6,156 nt of DNA from Prevotella sp. (GCA_024681875.1 JAILAA010000053.1:1-6156); one strand, 5' to 3'. Positions 1 through 6,017 are shown, counted from the first letter of the stretch. Numbers and translations: made by a program. Notes: generated from the letters alone by a model not told the origin.

Positions 1-1199
1 CCCACCATGTCGCCGTTGGCGAAGTTCACCACGATGAAGTCGTACTGCTGTGTGCGGATGGCGGCCACGAGCTTATCTTTCACCTCATAGGCGCTCATCT
101 CGGGTTTCAGGTCGTAGGTGGCCACCTTCGGCGATGCCACGAGGATGCGGTCCTCGCCTTCGTAGGGAGCCTCGCGTCCGCCGTTGAAGAAGAAGGTGAC
201 GTGGGCGTATTTCTCGGTCTCGGCGGTGTGCAGCTGCTTCTTGCCCTGCTGCGACAGGTACTCGCCGAGGGTGTTCTCCACATTCTCCTTGGGGAAGAGG
301 ATGTGCACGCCGGTGAAGTTGGCGTCGTAGGGTGTCATGCAGTAATACTGCAGGTTGGGGATGGTCTTCATGCCCTGCTCCGGCATGTCCTGCTGGGTGA
401 GCACGATGGTGAGCTCCTTGGCACGGTCGTTGCGGAAGTTGATGAAGATGACGACGTCGCCCTCCTCGATGCAGCCGTTTACAGAGGCGTTGTGGATGGG
501 CTTGATGAACTCGTCGGTCACGCCCTCGTCGTAGCTCTCCTGCATGGCCTGCACCATGTCGGTGGTCTGCTTGCCAGTGCCGTTGACGATGAGGTCGTAG
601 CCTTCTTTTACGCGCTCCCAGCGCTTGTCGCGGTCCATGGCGTAGAAGCGGCCTACGATGCTGGCGATGGCGGCGTCGTTCTTGGCGCACACGTCGGTGA
701 CCTGCTGGATGAAGCCCTTGCCGCTTTTCGGGTCGGTGTCACGACCGTCCATGAAGCAATGCACGAAGGTCTGGTTCTTCAGGCCGTAGTGCTTGCCTAC
801 CTCGATGAGCTTGAAGAGGTGGTCGAGGCTGGAGTGCACGCCGCCGTCAGAGCAGAGGCCCATGAGGTGCAGCTTCTTGTTGTTTTCCTTGGCGTAGGTG
901 TAGGCGGCCTTCACCTGAGCGTTCTCTACGATGCTGTTGTCCTTGCAGGCGCGGTTGATCTTCACCAGGTCCTGATAGACAATGCGGCCGGCGCCGATGT
1001 TGAGGTGGCCCACCTCAGAGTTGCCCATCTGTCCGTCGGGCAGGCCCACGTCCTCGCCGCTGGCGTTCAGCTGTGAGTGGGCGCTGGTGGCTGTGAGATA
1101 GTCAAGATAAGGAGTTGGGGTGTTAAAAATCACGTCGCCCCGACCGTGCTGACCGATTCCCCAACCGTCGAGAATCATCAGTAGTGCTTTCTTTGCCAT
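1..1199 (-). CDS. gpmI: 2,3-bisphosphoglycerate-independent phosphoglycerate mutase (partial, C-terminus off window)
   Basis: Cytosolic glycolytic enzyme that interconverts 3- and 2-phosphoglycerate through a phosphoserine intermediate and two metal ions (usually Mn2+). Reading leftward from the ATG at 1199-1197, 399 full codons are visible. Seen motifs: the N-terminal metal ligand in LDGWG (Asp11); [15 protein letters not shown] with the nucleophilic Ser61; substrate-loop residues in GGVHSS (His122), DGRDTDP (Arg153, Asp154), [12 protein letters not shown] (Arg184, Arg190) and NFRNDRA (Arg256, Arg259); Lys330 in [14 protein letters not shown]; and Asp397 in NGDMVG, a second-site metal ligand. 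The family is about 510 residues long, so roughly 110 residues, including the last metal-binding Asp/His cluster, lie beyond base 1. Divergent from the DapA-like gene, with a well-formed own promoter about 40 bp upstream. G/C-ending codons dominate, as expected for a highly expressed gene. No Shine-Dalgarno; the leader before the ATG is A/T-rich. Nothing suggests damage; truncation is only by the window. Confidence 0.96.
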   Translation of the reverse strand, partial: MAKKALLMILDGWGIGQHGRGDVIFNTPTPYLDYLTATSAHSQLNASGEDVGLPDGQMGNSEVGHLNIGAGRIVYQDLVKINRACKDNSIVENAQVKAAYTYAKENNKKLHLMGLCSDGGVHSSLDHLFKLIEVGKHYGLKNQTFVHCFMDGRDTDPKSGKGFIQQVTDVCAKNDAAIASIVGRFYAMDRDKRWERVKEGYDLIVNGTGKQTTDMVQAMQESYDEGVTDEFIKPIHNASVNGCIEEGDVVIFINFRNDRAKELTIVLTQQDMPEQGMKTIPNLQYYCMTPYDANFTGVHILFPKENVENTLGEYLSQQGKKQLHTAETEKYAHVTFFFNGGREAPYEGEDRILVASPKVATYDLKPEMSAYEVKDKLVAAIRTQQYDFIVVNFANGDMV

Positions 1200-1237
1200 T
1201 GTATTGTTTATTTTAAATATGTGTGTCTTTGAGCCTG

Positions 1238-1268
1238 CAAAGATACGAAGAAGTGAGCGAAACGCAAA
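1238..1268 (-). promoter_or_regulatory. Bacteroidota-type promoter for gpmI
   Basis: On the minus strand TATCTTTG (1245-1238) matches the TAnnTTTG -7 consensus exactly. TTTG (1268-1265) sits 19 bp upstream in the -33 position. Predicted transcription start is near 1231, giving a leader of about 32 nt before the gpmI ATG. Sequence match only. Confidence 0.7.
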
Positions 1269-1285
1269 AAAAACCATCATTTTTC

Positions 1286-1317
1286 TTTCAGTTTTTATCA
1301 CATTCTTAGTATCTTTG
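1286..1317 (+). promoter_or_regulatory. Bacteroidota-type promoter for the DapA-like gene
   Basis: TATCTTTG at 1310-1317 is an exact TAnnTTTG -7 box. The -33 region is weak (TTTC at 1286-1289, 20 bp upstream, instead of TTTG). Predicted start is near 1324, with a leader of about 58 nt in which I see no hairpin or riboswitch. It lies back to back with the gpmI promoter, and both -7 boxes share the 9-mer GTATCTTTG. Confidence 0.6.
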
Positions 1318-1381
1318 CCACATCAACGTAACAAATATCAATTGTAAGCTTGAGCGTCTCACCAACAACAATACGATAAAC

Positions 1382-2317
1382 ATGGAAAAGAAATCACCCC
1401 TCAGCGGCATCATTCCGCCACTGGTAACACCCCTGAAAGACAACGAGACGCTGGACGTGGAGAGTCTCGAGCACCTGATCGAGCATCTCATCAACGGCGG
1501 CGTTCATGGACTGTTCATCCTCGGCACGACTGGAGAGGAACAGAGTCTGAGCTACGCTATGCGCCAGGAGATGATTGTGCAGGCGGCGCGCATCAACCAC
1601 GGCCGTCTGCCACTGCTGGTCTGCATCAGCGATACGAGCATCGTGGAGAGCATCCGACTGGCGCGCGTCGCTGCAGACAACGGCGCCGACGCCGTGGTGT
1701 CGGCACCACCCTATTACTTCGCCACAGGACAGCCCGAACTGGCGCAGTTCTACGAGGAACTGGTGCCGCAGCTGCCCCTGCCGGTATTCCTCTACAACAT
1801 GCCCTCGCACGTCAAGGTGAGCTTTGCGCCCGACACGGTGGCACGCATCGCACAGCTGCCGCAGGTGGTAGGCTTCAAGGACTCGTCGGCCAACGCCGTC
1901 TATTTCCAGTCGGTGATGTACCACATGAAGGAGCGACCAGACTTCGCCATGCTGGTAGGCCCTGAGGAGATGACGGGCGAGCTGGTGCTGCTCGGTGCCC
2001 ATGGCGGCATCAACGGCGGAGCGAACATGTTTCCGAAGCTCTATGTAGCGATGTACGAAGCGGCACGAAGCGGCGACCTGCCGCGGGTGCGCTCACTGCA
2101 GCAGCTTATCATGCAGATTTCTACCAGCATCTACACGGTGGGCCGTCATGGCTCCAGCTATCTGAAGGGATTGAAATGCGCGCTCTCGCTCTTAGGCATC
2201 ATCGCCGACGACTTCGTGGCCTCGCCTTTCTATAAGTTCAATGCGCCAGAACGCGAGAAAATAAGCAGGGCGCTGGAAGCCCTGCCCATCGGCAAGGAAG
2301 CCCTGTTTTCGCATTAG
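1382..2317 (+). CDS. Dihydrodipicolinate synthase / N-acetylneuraminate lyase family protein (class I aldolase, substrate unknown)
   Basis: 311 residues, slightly longer than the roughly 290-300 usual for DapA/NanA (beta/alpha)8-barrel enzymes, which bind a 2-oxo acid such as pyruvate as a Schiff base on a lysine. Seen: the carboxylate-binding GTTGE loop (residues 48-52), PPYY (109-112), the YNMP turn with catalytic Tyr138, the Schiff-base Lys166 in GFKDSS, and a GGINGGANMFP segment after strand 8. Fold and chemistry are therefore well supported. The arginine that follows YNVPS in true DapA (E. coli Arg138, which holds the semialdehyde carboxylate) is replaced by His143, and the GxNxT loop is replaced by ISDTS (82-86). 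Lysine biosynthesis is therefore unlikely; a sugar-acid or sialic-acid-type lyase, or another 2-oxo acid aldolase, is more plausible. No sugar-utilisation neighbours help choose. Divergent from gpmI, it overlaps the converging kinase gene by 4 bp. The ATG follows an A-rich leader without Shine-Dalgarno. Confidence 0.9.
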   Translation: MEKKSPLSGIIPPLVTPLKDNETLDVESLEHLIEHLINGGVHGLFILGTTGEEQSLSYAMRQEMIVQAARINHGRLPLLVCISDTSIVESIRLARVAADNGADAVVSAPPYYFATGQPELAQFYEELVPQLPLPVFLYNMPSHVKVSFAPDTVARIAQLPQVVGFKDSSANAVYFQSVMYHMKERPDFAMLVGPEEMTGELVLLGAHGGINGGANMFPKLYVAMYEAARSGDLPRVRSLQQLIMQISTSIYTVGRHGSSYLKGLKCALSLLGIIADDFVASPFYKFNAPEREKISRALEALPIGKEALFSH

Positions 2318-4017
2318 TACTCGAAGGAGGAACCGCCAAGGAATTCACGGAGCAGAGAGGTGGGAGGAATCTGATCTTCGGGGATTGGCTTTATGTAGTG
2401 CAGGAACTTCAGCAGGCGGTAGGCCTCAGCATACTCCGGGCAGTTCTCGGGCACTTGCTCGAGCAACGGCTCAGCCTGGCGCTTGATGACGGCCAGCTCG
2501 AACAGCATCGCCGTGTTGAACATCTGGTCGGCATTCTCCTGATAGGGGAAAATCCAGCGATTCTCGCCCTTGCGTACCGACGGCCAGCGGCGGATGGTCT
2601 CCACAGCATTGACGGCACGGTATTTATTATCGCGGATGATGCGGCGCAGCAGGCGGTTGTCGGTAGTGGGCACGTAGTTATGGTTGTCTAAGAGCAGCGT
2701 GGTCAGCGCAGAGGCGTAGACACGGTAGATCAGCTCCTGCGGTATCTGTGCCGTCAGCTCGGGGTTCAGGGCGTGGATGCCTTCTACCACCAGGATGTCC
2801 TTCGGACCCATGCGGAGGAACTTGCCGCTGGACATGGAGCGACCCGTTGGGAAATCATAGCGCGGCAGCTCTACCTCCTCGCCGCGGAACAGGGCATTGA
2901 GCTGCTGATTGAAGAGCTCGAGATTGAGGGAGTGCAGATGCTCGTAGTCGTAGTCGCCGGAAGCGTCGCGCGGCGTCTTCTCCCTGTCCACGAAGTAGTC
3001 GTCGAGAGAGATGCCGATGGGTCTGATACCGTTGACACCCAGCTGCACGCTGAGGCGCTTGCAGGTGGTGGTCTTGCCCGACGACGACGGACCGGCAATG
3101 AGCACCAGGCGGATGGCGGGCGAGGTATGGCGGGCGATGTCGTCGGCTATCTGGCTGATCTTCTTTTCCTGCAGCGCCTCGCTAATCTGGATGAGCTGCG
3201 GCGCATAGCCCTTGTCGATGGCTTCGTTCAGGTCACCAATGGTGCGCAGGCCTAAGATGTCCTGCCAGTGGTGATGCTCCTTGAAAATGCCGAACATCTT
3301 GTCCTGCATGATGAGCTCGCCCAGCTCCTGCGGATTCTCTTGGGAAGGCAGGCGCAGCAGCAAGCCGTCGTAGTATTTCTCCAGTCCGAAGAGGTAGAGC
3401 TGGCTGGTGTTTGTCAGCATGGCGCCGTAATAGTAGTCATTGTATCCGTCGAGAGAGTAATAGGTGGTGTAGAGGGAGCCTTGGCCCTTCAGGAGCTTCA
3501 CCTTCGACGGCGAGCCTGACTCTTCAAAGAGGCGCAGCGCCTCCTCCGTGGTGGTCTCGTGGCGATGGATGGGCAGATGCTGGCCGATGAGTTCCTGCAT
3601 ACGGCGGCGCAGGCGTCCGGCATCGTCGAGCGTGACGGGGCGACATTGCTCCAGGGGATTCTCGGCCTGCTCATCGGCAGGCAGGCGAAGGTCTACATAG
3701 TAGCCGTTGGAGACGGGAATGTCAATCGACACGCGGCAGTGGGGCCACAAGTCGTGGGCTGCCTTGCACAGCACCATGAACAGCGAGCGCGTATAGGTAC
3801 GGAGACCGGAGGAAGACGTTATGTCGAGAAACTCCACATCCTTGGGCTTGTAGAGGCGGAAATGCATTCCCTCTACCTTATTGTTTACACGGGCAATCAC
3901 TGGAGGCAGGGCCATCTGAAGGTCTGCCAGGTTGTAGGCGTCCTCAACCGTGCTGCCTATTGGCAGCGTAATGCGCTGCCCGTTATTCTTGCAGCGAATA
4001 GTAATACTCCTTTCCAT
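2314..4017 (-). CDS. Nucleoside (uridine-type) kinase with N-terminal ThrRS-like TGS and editing-like domains
   Basis: 567 residues. Domain order: a ubiquitin-like TGS domain (about 1-65); a segment resembling the ThrRS second N-terminal (editing, SAD) domain (about 70-225), with AAHDLWPHCRVSI and NGYYVDLRLP like ThrRS LWPH/NGFYYD; then a uridine kinase/phosphoribulokinase P-loop domain (about 300-500). In the kinase part I see Walker A GPSSSGKT (309-316), SLDDYF (337-342), the DYDYEH segment (355-360), LPRYDF (384-389), VVEGIHALN (410-418) and an RLLRRIIRD segment (455-463). By family this part should phosphorylate a nucleoside such as uridine or cytidine with NTP in the cytosol, as pyrimidine salvage; the actual substrate is inferred. 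The positions of the editing residues of ThrRS are all substituted, so the front half is probably a binding module. Divergent from the methyltransferase-like gene; its stop overlaps that of the DapA-like gene. The ATG is preceded by AAAAAGCT rather than a Shine-Dalgarno. Confidence 0.92.
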   Translation of the reverse strand: MERSITIRCKNNGQRITLPIGSTVEDAYNLADLQMALPPVIARVNNKVEGMHFRLYKPKDVEFLDITSSSGLRTYTRSLFMVLCKAAHDLWPHCRVSIDIPVSNGYYVDLRLPADEQAENPLEQCRPVTLDDAGRLRRRMQELIGQHLPIHRHETTTEEALRLFEESGSPSKVKLLKGQGSLYTTYYSLDGYNDYYYGAMLTNTSQLYLFGLEKYYDGLLLRLPSQENPQELGELIMQDKMFGIFKEHHHWQDILGLRTIGDLNEAIDKGYAPQLIQISEALQEKKISQIADDIARHTSPAIRLVLIAGPSSSGKTTTCKRLSVQLGVNGIRPIGISLDDYFVDREKTPRDASGDYDYEHLHSLNLELFNQQLNALFRGEEVELPRYDFPTGRSMSSGKFLRMGPKDILVVEGIHALNPELTAQIPQELIYRVYASALTTLLLDNHNYVPTTDNRLLRRIIRDNKYRAVNAVETIRRWPSVRKGENRWIFPYQENADQMFNTAMLFELAVIKRQAEPLLEQVPENCPEYAEAYRLLKFLHYIKPIPEDQIPPTSLLREFLGGSSFEY

Positions 4018-4071
4018 AGCTTTTTAGTTATCGTTGAATGAAACTGGTTGGTCGGAAAATCATTCCGTTTG

Positions 4072-4107
4072 CAAAATTAAAACTTTTTTTCTTTTTATTG
4101 CCACAAA
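4072..4107 (-). promoter_or_regulatory. Candidate promoter for the nucleoside kinase gene
   Basis: On the minus strand TAATTTTG (4079-4072) fits the TAnnTTTG -7 box. The nearest TTTG (4107-4104) is 24 bp upstream, longer than the usual 19-22, so the -33 assignment is weak. Predicted start near 4065 gives a leader of about 47 nt. The surrounding DNA is nearly pure A/T with homopolymer runs. Confidence 0.5.
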
Positions 4108-4131
4108 AAACAAAAAAAATACTTAACTTTG
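4098..4131 (+). promoter_or_regulatory. Promoter for the methyltransferase-like gene and the adenosyltransferase gene
   Basis: TAACTTTG at 4124-4131 matches the -7 consensus exactly; TTG at 4098-4100 is a possible -33 element at a slightly long 23-bp spacing. Predicted start is around 4138, only about 8 nt before the ATG at 4146. This placement argues against any start codon upstream of 4131. Confidence 0.55.
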
Positions 4132-4145
4132 CGCTTGTGAACAGA

Positions 4146-4667
4146 ATGACACAGGTTTTGGTCTGGCTCAGACGCATCCATCACTGTCGCGGTTTTGGCA
4201 TACAATCGCCAACTGACTACAGTTTTGTCAGGGATGTGGTCAACGAGCGGCGCCCCTACTACGCTTACGGCGAGGTTGGGGTTGACGACGCGTGGCAGCG
4301 ACACAAGACCGGGCGGCTGTACTTCCGACTGGCCAACCATGTGCAGCCCGACGTCATGGTGGACCTCGCGGGATATGACGAATATCTCATGGCCGGATGC
4401 CGACATGCTCCCATCGAACACGCCGTCAATGCTCATCTGTCGGGGGCCGCGCTGGTCATAGCCCGAGCCGTCGATGTCAGCAACAGTCTGCTGGCAAGCT
4501 GCGGTGAGCAGACCATGCTCGTGGTGGAGGACATCGGCAAGCACTGGCAGCAATGGCAACAAGTGCTGCAATGGCCGTCTGTAACCGTCAGCTTCGACCT
4601 GTATTATTGCGGCATTGCCACCTTCAATCCCGGTCGGGCCAAACAGAACTATATCGTCAACTTCTAA
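4146..4667 (+). CDS. Shortened class I SAM-methyltransferase-like protein, probably without a complete cofactor site
   Basis: 173 residues from the ATG at 4146. The frame is open back to 4038, but that would place the start upstream of the promoter, and the added residues are a low-complexity Lys/Phe/Leu stretch, so I reject it. An in-frame GTG at 4137 is also possible. Residues 14-42 (RGFGIQSPTDYSFVRDVV..., ending PYYAYGE) resemble the N-terminal signature of a Bacteroidota SAM-dependent methyltransferase family. The C-terminus (about 143-173, VTVSFDLYYCGIATFNPG..., ending QNYIVNF) resembles the last strands of that fold. Those relatives are, as I recall, about 250 residues. Here the region between VDLAGYDEYLMAGC (where the glycine-rich SAM motif is expected) and MLVVEDIG is short, and no GxGxG is visible. 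The gene is intact and sits 10 nt before the adenosyltransferase gene, so it is probably co-transcribed. Function unknown; activity as a methyltransferase is doubtful. No membrane segment or signal peptide seen. Confidence 0.75.
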   Translation: MTQVLVWLRRIHHCRGFGIQSPTDYSFVRDVVNERRPYYAYGEVGVDDAWQRHKTGRLYFRLANHVQPDVMVDLAGYDEYLMAGCRHAPIEHAVNAHLSGAALVIARAVDVSNSLLASCGEQTMLVVEDIGKHWQQWQQVLQWPSVTVSFDLYYCGIATFNPGRAKQNYIVNF

Positions 4668-4677
4668 TCTCATCTCT

Positions 4678-5262
4678 ATGAAAATCACAAAAGTATATAC
4701 ACGGACAGGCGACAAGGGCATGACAGACCTTGTGGGAGGCGTGCGCGTCAGCAAGACCGACGACCGGCTCGAAGCATACGGTACCACCGACGAGCTGTCG
4801 TCGCAACTGGGGCTGCTGTCGGCTATGATGGCCGACGACGAGCGTCTTCAGGCATTACAGGATGAGCGCCAGCTGCTGCTGCGCACACAGAACAACCTGT
4901 TTATCATTGGCTCCTATCTGGCCATCGACCAGAGTCAGACGCCACTCTACGACTTTGCCAAACTGCCCGACGGAGAGACGGCACTGCTTGAAGAGCGCAT
5001 CGACCATCTGGTATCTATTCTGCCCGAAAAGCAGGGCTTCATACTTCCTGGAGGCATCATCGCTGCCGCGCAATGCCACGTCTGCCGCACCGTTTGCCGT
5101 CGCGCCGAGCGCCGCATTCTTGAGCTGGCCAAACACGCACAAGTAGATGACGACCTGATGAAATATGTCAATCGGTTGAGCGATTATCTGTTTGTGTTGG
5201 CAAAAATAATAAATTTTAACGCTGGGCAGGAAGAAATAATATGGCAAAATACTTGCAGATAG
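4678..5262 (+). CDS. PduO-type ATP:cob(I)alamin (corrinoid) adenosyltransferase
   Basis: 194 residues, normal for the family. It transfers the 5'-deoxyadenosyl group of ATP to cob(I)alamin or a cobyrinate precursor, making adenosylcobalamin for enzymes such as methylmalonyl-CoA mutase; it acts in the cytosol, usually as a trimeric helical bundle. Seen: the N-terminal ATP-binding YTRTGDKGMTDL (7-18) with VGGVRVSK (19-26), RLEAYGTTDELSSQLG (30-45), the LPGG turn (123-126), CRRAERRIL (140-148), which carries the conserved Arg/Glu residues of the active site, and YVNRLSDYLFVLAK (163-176). The last motif usually ends in Arg; here it is Lys176. The ATG at 4678 is chosen because it begins directly at the conserved KVYTRTGD region; the frame opens at 4615, inside the preceding gene. 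It lies 10 nt after the methyltransferase-like gene in an apparent operon. No cobalamin riboswitch is visible upstream. cobO/pduO/mmaB naming varies, so no symbol is given. Confidence 0.95.
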   Translation: MKITKVYTRTGDKGMTDLVGGVRVSKTDDRLEAYGTTDELSSQLGLLSAMMADDERLQALQDERQLLLRTQNNLFIIGSYLAIDQSQTPLYDFAKLPDGETALLEERIDHLVSILPEKQGFILPGGIIAAAQCHVCRTVCRRAERRILELAKHAQVDDDLMKYVNRLSDYLFVLAKIINFNAGQEEIIWQNTCR

Positions 5263-5282
5263 AAAAATAATTTGTACTTTTG
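5253..5282 (+). promoter_or_regulatory. Bacteroidota-type promoter for the DUF2795 gene
   Basis: TTG (5253-5255) and TACTTTTG (5275-5282) are separated by 19 bp, an exact fit to the phylum consensus. The -33 element lies inside the last codons of the adenosyltransferase gene. Predicted start is near 5289, with a leader of about 39 nt. Since no terminator is visible between the genes, read-through from upstream is also possible. Confidence 0.7.
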
Positions 5283-5327
5283 CGCCCTAAAAAATCACAA
5301 ATACAACTTTTATAAAACTAACTGACT

Positions 5328-5549
5328 ATGTATTGGACACTCGAATTAGCATCAAAATTGGAAGATGCACCCTGGCCAGCCACCAAGGAAGAACTTATAG
5401 ACTATGCCATCCGTTCCGGCTCACCCCTCGAAGTGCTGGAGAATTTGCAGGAGATAGAAGACGAGGGTGATGTCTACGAAAGCATCGAAGACATCTGGCC
5501 AGACTATCCCACCAAAGAAGACTTCCTCTTCAACGAGGATGAGTATTAG
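5328..5549 (+). CDS. DUF2795 family small acidic protein
   Basis: 73 residues beginning MYWTLELASKLEDAPWPATK, a beginning I recognise from the short DUF2795 proteins conserved across Bacteroidota. The core ATKEELIDYAIRSGSPLEVLENLQEI (about 18-43) fits the predicted small helical DUF2795 fold; the C-terminal part is strongly acidic (EDEGDVYESIEDIWPDYP, ending FLFNEDEY). No signal peptide, membrane segment, cysteine or catalytic motif is visible, so it is a soluble cytosolic protein of unknown role. The ATG at 5328 follows AACTAACTGACT, with no Shine-Dalgarno. It has its own good promoter and is followed after about 30 nt by a strong terminator, so it is expressed at least partly independently of the adenosyltransferase gene. 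Complete and undamaged. Confidence 0.9.
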   Translation: MYWTLELASKLEDAPWPATKEELIDYAIRSGSPLEVLENLQEIEDEGDVYESIEDIWPDYPTKEDFLFNEDEY

Positions 5550-5581
5550 ACGTTTGTTTTAAGCGTAACTAATTGGAATTC

Positions 5582-5622
5582 AACGAGGTGTGTAAAATAT
5601 CATTTTTTGCACACCTCGTTTT
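5582..5622 (+). terminator. Intrinsic terminator after the DUF2795 gene
   Basis: A perfect 11-bp inverted repeat, AACGAGGTGTG (5582-5592) with CACACCTCGTT (5610-5620), can be extended by a G-U pair and four A-T pairs to leave a 7-nt loop (5598-5604). The descending arm ends in TTTT (5619-5622). Because the ascending arm is preceded by A/T-rich DNA it might also stop leftward transcription. It marks the boundary between the core genes and the mobile-element debris. Confidence 0.85.
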
Positions 5623-5703
5623 CTATGTCCTTTTAGCCCATTTTAGTGCCAAATAATTAGCACAAAAGCGTGCTTTTTAGGCTTATTTAGGGGAGGAAAA
5701 TGG

Positions 5704-5757
5704 ATTATTTGCACTATAATCGCTACCTTTGCAAAATCCTCTTTTGGTGCAAATAAT
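5704..5757. repeat. 11-bp inverted repeat flanking a -7 box, with an upstream imperfect direct copy
   Basis: ATTATTTGCAC (5704-5714) is the exact reverse complement of GTGCAAATAAT (5747-5757), separated by 32 bp. A third copy with one extra C, GTGCCAAATAAT, lies at 5646-5657. The spacer contains the TACCTTTG box at 5724-5731, so the arms bracket a likely transcription start. Confidence 0.7.
5724..5731 (+). promoter_or_regulatory. Candidate -7 box before the recombinase remnant
   Basis: TACCTTTG fits TAnnTTTG exactly. No TTTG lies at the usual 19-22 bp; the closest (5708-5711) is only 12 bp away. If active, transcription would begin near 5738 and run into the recombinase/transposase remnants. 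Confidence 0.4.
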
Positions 5758-5780
5758 TATTTTGATATAGCACCTCAATC

Positions 5781-6017
5781 ATGAACGTCGAAGAAGAGTT
5801 GCGCAAGCGCCGCAACTCTGGCACCGCCACCATCAACACTTCCCTGAAACGCCAATCGAAGTTCGCCAATCTTGGCAAAGAGATAACCTTCCATTGGGCC
5901 AGACACACTTGGGCCGTCCTTGCCCTTGAGAAAGGAGTTGAAATCAGCAAGATAAGTAGGCTCCTCGGCCACACATCAACGGCGGTGGCCGAGAAAGTCT
6001 ACGCAGAGTTCCTACCG
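5781..6017 (+). pseudogene. C-terminal remnant of a tyrosine recombinase (phage-type integrase)
   Basis: Counting from the ATG at 5781, residues 17-79 read as the end of a Bacteroidota tyrosine recombinase, the enzyme class that integrates and excises mobile elements by a DNA-3'-phosphotyrosine intermediate. Seen: TFHWARHTWAVLALEKGV with the HxxR box (His38, Arg41), ISRLLGHTS with His64, and the nucleophile Tyr74 in EKVYAEFLP. The SAM-like DNA-binding domain and the first catalytic Arg and Lys (some 250-300 residues) are absent, and an in-frame TGA at 5763-5765 closes the frame upstream. It is thus a 5'-deleted fragment, unable to recombine DNA alone. After about 6017 the frame stays open to the window end, but the residues no longer resemble a recombinase; the similarity switches to a transposase in another frame. 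The 5' limit of the homology is uncertain; the ATG may be fortuitous. Confidence 0.8.

Larger units (their letters stand above)
5623..5765. other. A/T-rich gap with short repeats between terminator and recombinase remnant
   Basis: No gene is visible. The gap holds two TTTAG pairs, each spaced exactly one helical turn (5632-5636 with 5642-5646; 5676-5680 with 5686-5690). It also holds a GTGCAAATAAT family in both orientations and a weak hairpin, AGCAC/GTGCT (5659-5663 with 5670-5674), followed by T5 that might be a minor terminator. Possible roles are recombinase or repressor binding sites, or the edge of an inserted element; none is proven. Confidence 0.5.

Noticed and set aside
201..1076. 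Long open frame on the plus strand opposite gpmI
   Set aside because: It is antisense to clear gpmI motifs, and its Val/Leu/Ala/His-rich composition is typical of the complement of G/C-ending codons.
1394..2002. Long open frame on the minus strand opposite the DapA-like gene
   Set aside because: It mirrors a gene with intact catalytic motifs and shows no domain of its own.
4038..4145. N-terminal extension of the methyltransferase-like protein from the ATG at 4038
   Set aside because: It would include the A/T tract and the -7 box at 4124-4131; the encoded stretch is low-complexity and lies before the family signature.
4615..4677. N-terminal extension of the adenosyltransferase from the ATG at 4615
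   Set aside because: It overlaps the end of the preceding gene, and the conserved protein start is at 4678.
4531..4678. Possible cobalamin riboswitch before the adenosyltransferase gene
   Set aside because: Only 10 nt separate it from the upstream gene, and I see no B12-box-like sequence in the 3' end of that gene.
4095..4787. 230-codon minus-strand frame across the methyltransferase-like and adenosyltransferase genes
   Set aside because: It crosses two opposite-strand genes and their junction, has no recognisable motif and no promoter.
5531..5590. TTCAACGAGG occurs twice (end of the DUF2795 gene and terminator arm)
   Set aside because: One 10-bp match, with one copy inside a coding region; too short to call a repeat element.
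5723..5974. Two minus-strand open frames over the recombinase remnant
   Set aside because: The plus strand carries the HxxR, LLGHTS and Tyr motifs; the minus-strand frames show nothing recognisable.
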